From: Cyanobacteria bacterium OH_CDB_20
Lineage (GTDB): Bacteria; Cyanobacteriota; Vampirovibrionia; Gastranaerophilales; Gastranaerophilaceae
Assembly: GCA_023415935.1 (NCBI GenBank)
Contig: JAEZIX010000084.1
Location: 1 to 14,082, forward strand
Direction: 5' to 3'
Length of the DNA: 14,082 nucleotides
This document shows positions 13,004 to 14,082 of this stretch, one piece after another. The first letter of the stretch is position 1; each line of letters opens with the position of its first letter. The position numbers were made by a program, and so were the translations under genes. The notes beneath the pieces are model-generated. The model was not told the DNA's origin. It did not search any database and worked only from the letters and a program-made list of their open reading frames with translations.

Positions 13004-13993
13004 TTGAGAAAGTTTTCAGATTTTTTAACAAAATATGGTGTTAATATAATTAATAGCTTTGTTTTGATTATCATGTTTGTCTTAACCATTTTTATTTCAA
13101 CTACAATTAACATCAATCAAACAAAAGCATTAATAAGTAATACTTTTAATAATCAGCAAATAATTATAAAGAGTAGCAATCAAAATAATGGAGAATATAA
13201 AGACTTCTTAATTCATTATTATGAAACCCAAGCCGATTTGGTGAATAAGTGGCTGGCTGTTTTAGGTATTTTAGCTGCACTCGGAGGTATCGGAATTCCT
13301 CTTCTTTTAAGCACTTCATACAAAGAAAAAATTAAAGAAATGCAATGTGAAGTTGATAAAAATATAAATATTGTTTCAGTTCAAAAAGAAAAATTAAAAG
13401 AAACAATAGAGAACATTAAAAAAGATTATAATGAAAAAATGACTAAATTTCGAAGAGAAATGGAAATAGCAATAGAAAAAGCTGAGACAGATAATATTTT
13501 AACAAAATTAGAATCATTGGAAGAAGAAGCAGAAAGATTTAAAGATAAAGGGCAAGAAAAAGAAGAAATTGATAACATTAATCAAATAATAAAGCTAGGT
13601 GAAAAATCAATTAATAAATATAAAAAATCAGAAAATTTTATTTGGAATGTTGCTCGTGAATTAGAAAAGGCTTATTTTTCGAGAGGGCTTTCGAATAAAG
13701 GGAAAAATAATAAATTAGCAATAAAAGACTTTGAACAATGTTGCCGATACAATAAAATACTAAAATATGGAAATTCTCCAACTCTCCAGCAATGTTTACT
13801 GGAATGCTATATCCATGAAAAACAATTTGATAAAGCTATTGAGTTAACTAAAACAATTACTCAAATAAATAAAGAAATAATTGATGGAACACATTCTGTA
13901 TATAAAAGAGATTTATTTAGTATCTTGAAAGAGGCAAATGATCCAAAAGCAACCGAGTTGTATAATTTACTTGATCAAATAGCAGTAGAGTGA
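13004..13993 (+). CDS. Two-helix membrane protein with coiled coil and TPR-like C-terminus
   Basis: The start is TTG 13004, with GGGG (12994-12997) 6 nt upstream; no in-frame ATG lies before the first membrane helix, so TTG is needed. The product has 329 residues. TM1 is about 14-34, followed by an Asn/Gln-rich loop of about 50 residues. TM2 is 83-103 (WLAVLGILAALGGIGIPLLLS). A charged coiled coil covers about 106-200. A helical-hairpin region at 211-325 carries TPR-like features (ELEKAYFSRGLSNKGKNNKLAIKD; LLECYIHEKQFDKAIELTKT as separate helices). By topology the coiled coil and TPR part would be cytoplasmic, with the loop outside. TPRs usually bind partner proteins; no catalytic motif is present. 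Similar two-helix/coiled-coil/TPR proteins occur singly in many gut bacteria without known function. It is AT-rich like the block to its left, but whether it belongs to it is uncertain. Confidence 0.75.
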   Translation: MRKFSDFLTKYGVNIINSFVLIIMFVLTIFISTTININQTKALISNTFNNQQIIIKSSNQNNGEYKDFLIHYYETQADLVNKWLAVLGILAALGGIGIPLLLSTSYKEKIKEMQCEVDKNINIVSVQKEKLKETIENIKKDYNEKMTKFRREMEIAIEKAETDNILTKLESLEEEAERFKDKGQEKEEIDNINQIIKLGEKSINKYKKSENFIWNVARELEKAYFSRGLSNKGKNNKLAIKDFEQCCRYNKILKYGNSPTLQQCLLECYIHEKQFDKAIELTKTITQINKEIIDGTHSVYKRDLFSILKEANDPKATELYNLLDQIAVE

Positions 13994-14005
13994 TTCCTCT
14001 ATTTT
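13986..14005 (+). terminator. Weak terminator-like hairpin
   Basis: TAGAG (13986-13990), loop TGATTC and CTCTA (13997-14001), then four T's. The stem overlaps the stop codon of the TPR-like gene and is short, so it is only suggestive. Confidence 0.3.
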
Positions 14006-14028
14006 AAACGTTTCTAATCTATACCTTA

Positions 14029-14082
14029 CTAGTTTGTATAAATATCCATTATTTCGCCTTGTTCAACACCCTTATCATATAG
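14029..14082 (-). CDS. Possible C-terminal end of a minus-strand gene, cut by the window edge
   Basis: Read on the minus strand, 17 sense codons run from the window edge to TAG (14031-14029), giving LYDKGVEQGEIMDIYTN. The composition looks protein-like and the orientation is convergent with the gene on its left. The stretch is too short to identify or to exclude chance. Confidence 0.35.
   Translation of the reverse strand, partial: LYDKGVEQGEIMDIYTN

Overview
The window looks like an AT-rich gut bacterium of the non-photosynthetic cyanobacterial sister group (Vampirovibrionia/Melainabacteria, order Gastranaerophilales). This is inference. The clues are a tmRNA whose tag begins ANN-V...AR as in cyanobacteria, a GH57 glycogen branching enzyme of the kind common in that lineage, and a protein opening with an 'MKIQ...VSFKS' leader of a type I associate with this order. 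No species is claimed.

Left half (1-7868), ordinary chromosomal genes: the 3' part of a papain-like cysteine-peptidase-type protein; a 560-bp intergenic region full of palindromes, with two intrinsic terminators and a possible CU-rich small RNA; a regulator made of four tandem GntR-type winged-helix domains and nothing else; a 54-codon gene with a consensus ribosome binding site; a nitroreductase divergent from a secreted von Willebrand A protein with start codons only 25 bp apart; the GH57 branching enzyme, whose terminator overlaps the end of the VWA gene; and a lineage-type protein of unknown function.

Centre (7948-8456): the ssrA (tmRNA) gene, with promoter, G-U alanine identity pair, encoded tag and terminator.

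Right half (8457-14082), an AT-richer accessory block directly behind tmRNA, a classic integration site. It opens with a broken frame resembling the C-terminal part of a phage tail protein. Then comes a chain of membrane proteins (M) and non-membrane proteins (S): M0(192 aa)-S1(279)-M1(241)-S2(225)-M2(233)-a 20-codon stub. M1 and M2 are homologues resembling DUF4013 membrane proteins. S1 and S2 are unrelated except for an almost identical 24-residue C-terminal tail. The DNA of that tail, the 99-nt spacer and the first codons of the following M gene form a 197-bp direct repeat with only three substitutions. In another reading frame this repeat encodes what looks like the end of a phage tail protein (BR0599-like, CDKT...RFGGYPS). 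So the S-M cassettes appear to be joined through a phage-derived module. A degenerate copy of the sequence just behind tmRNA recurs at 12768-12875 and may mark the far side of the insertion. The block is followed by a two-helix membrane protein with a coiled coil and TPR-like C-terminus, and by the possible tail of a minus-strand gene at the window edge.

No integrase, transposase, CRISPR array or tRNA was recognised. The function of the S-M cassettes is unknown. A toxin/immunity or phage-exclusion role is a hypothesis from architecture only.
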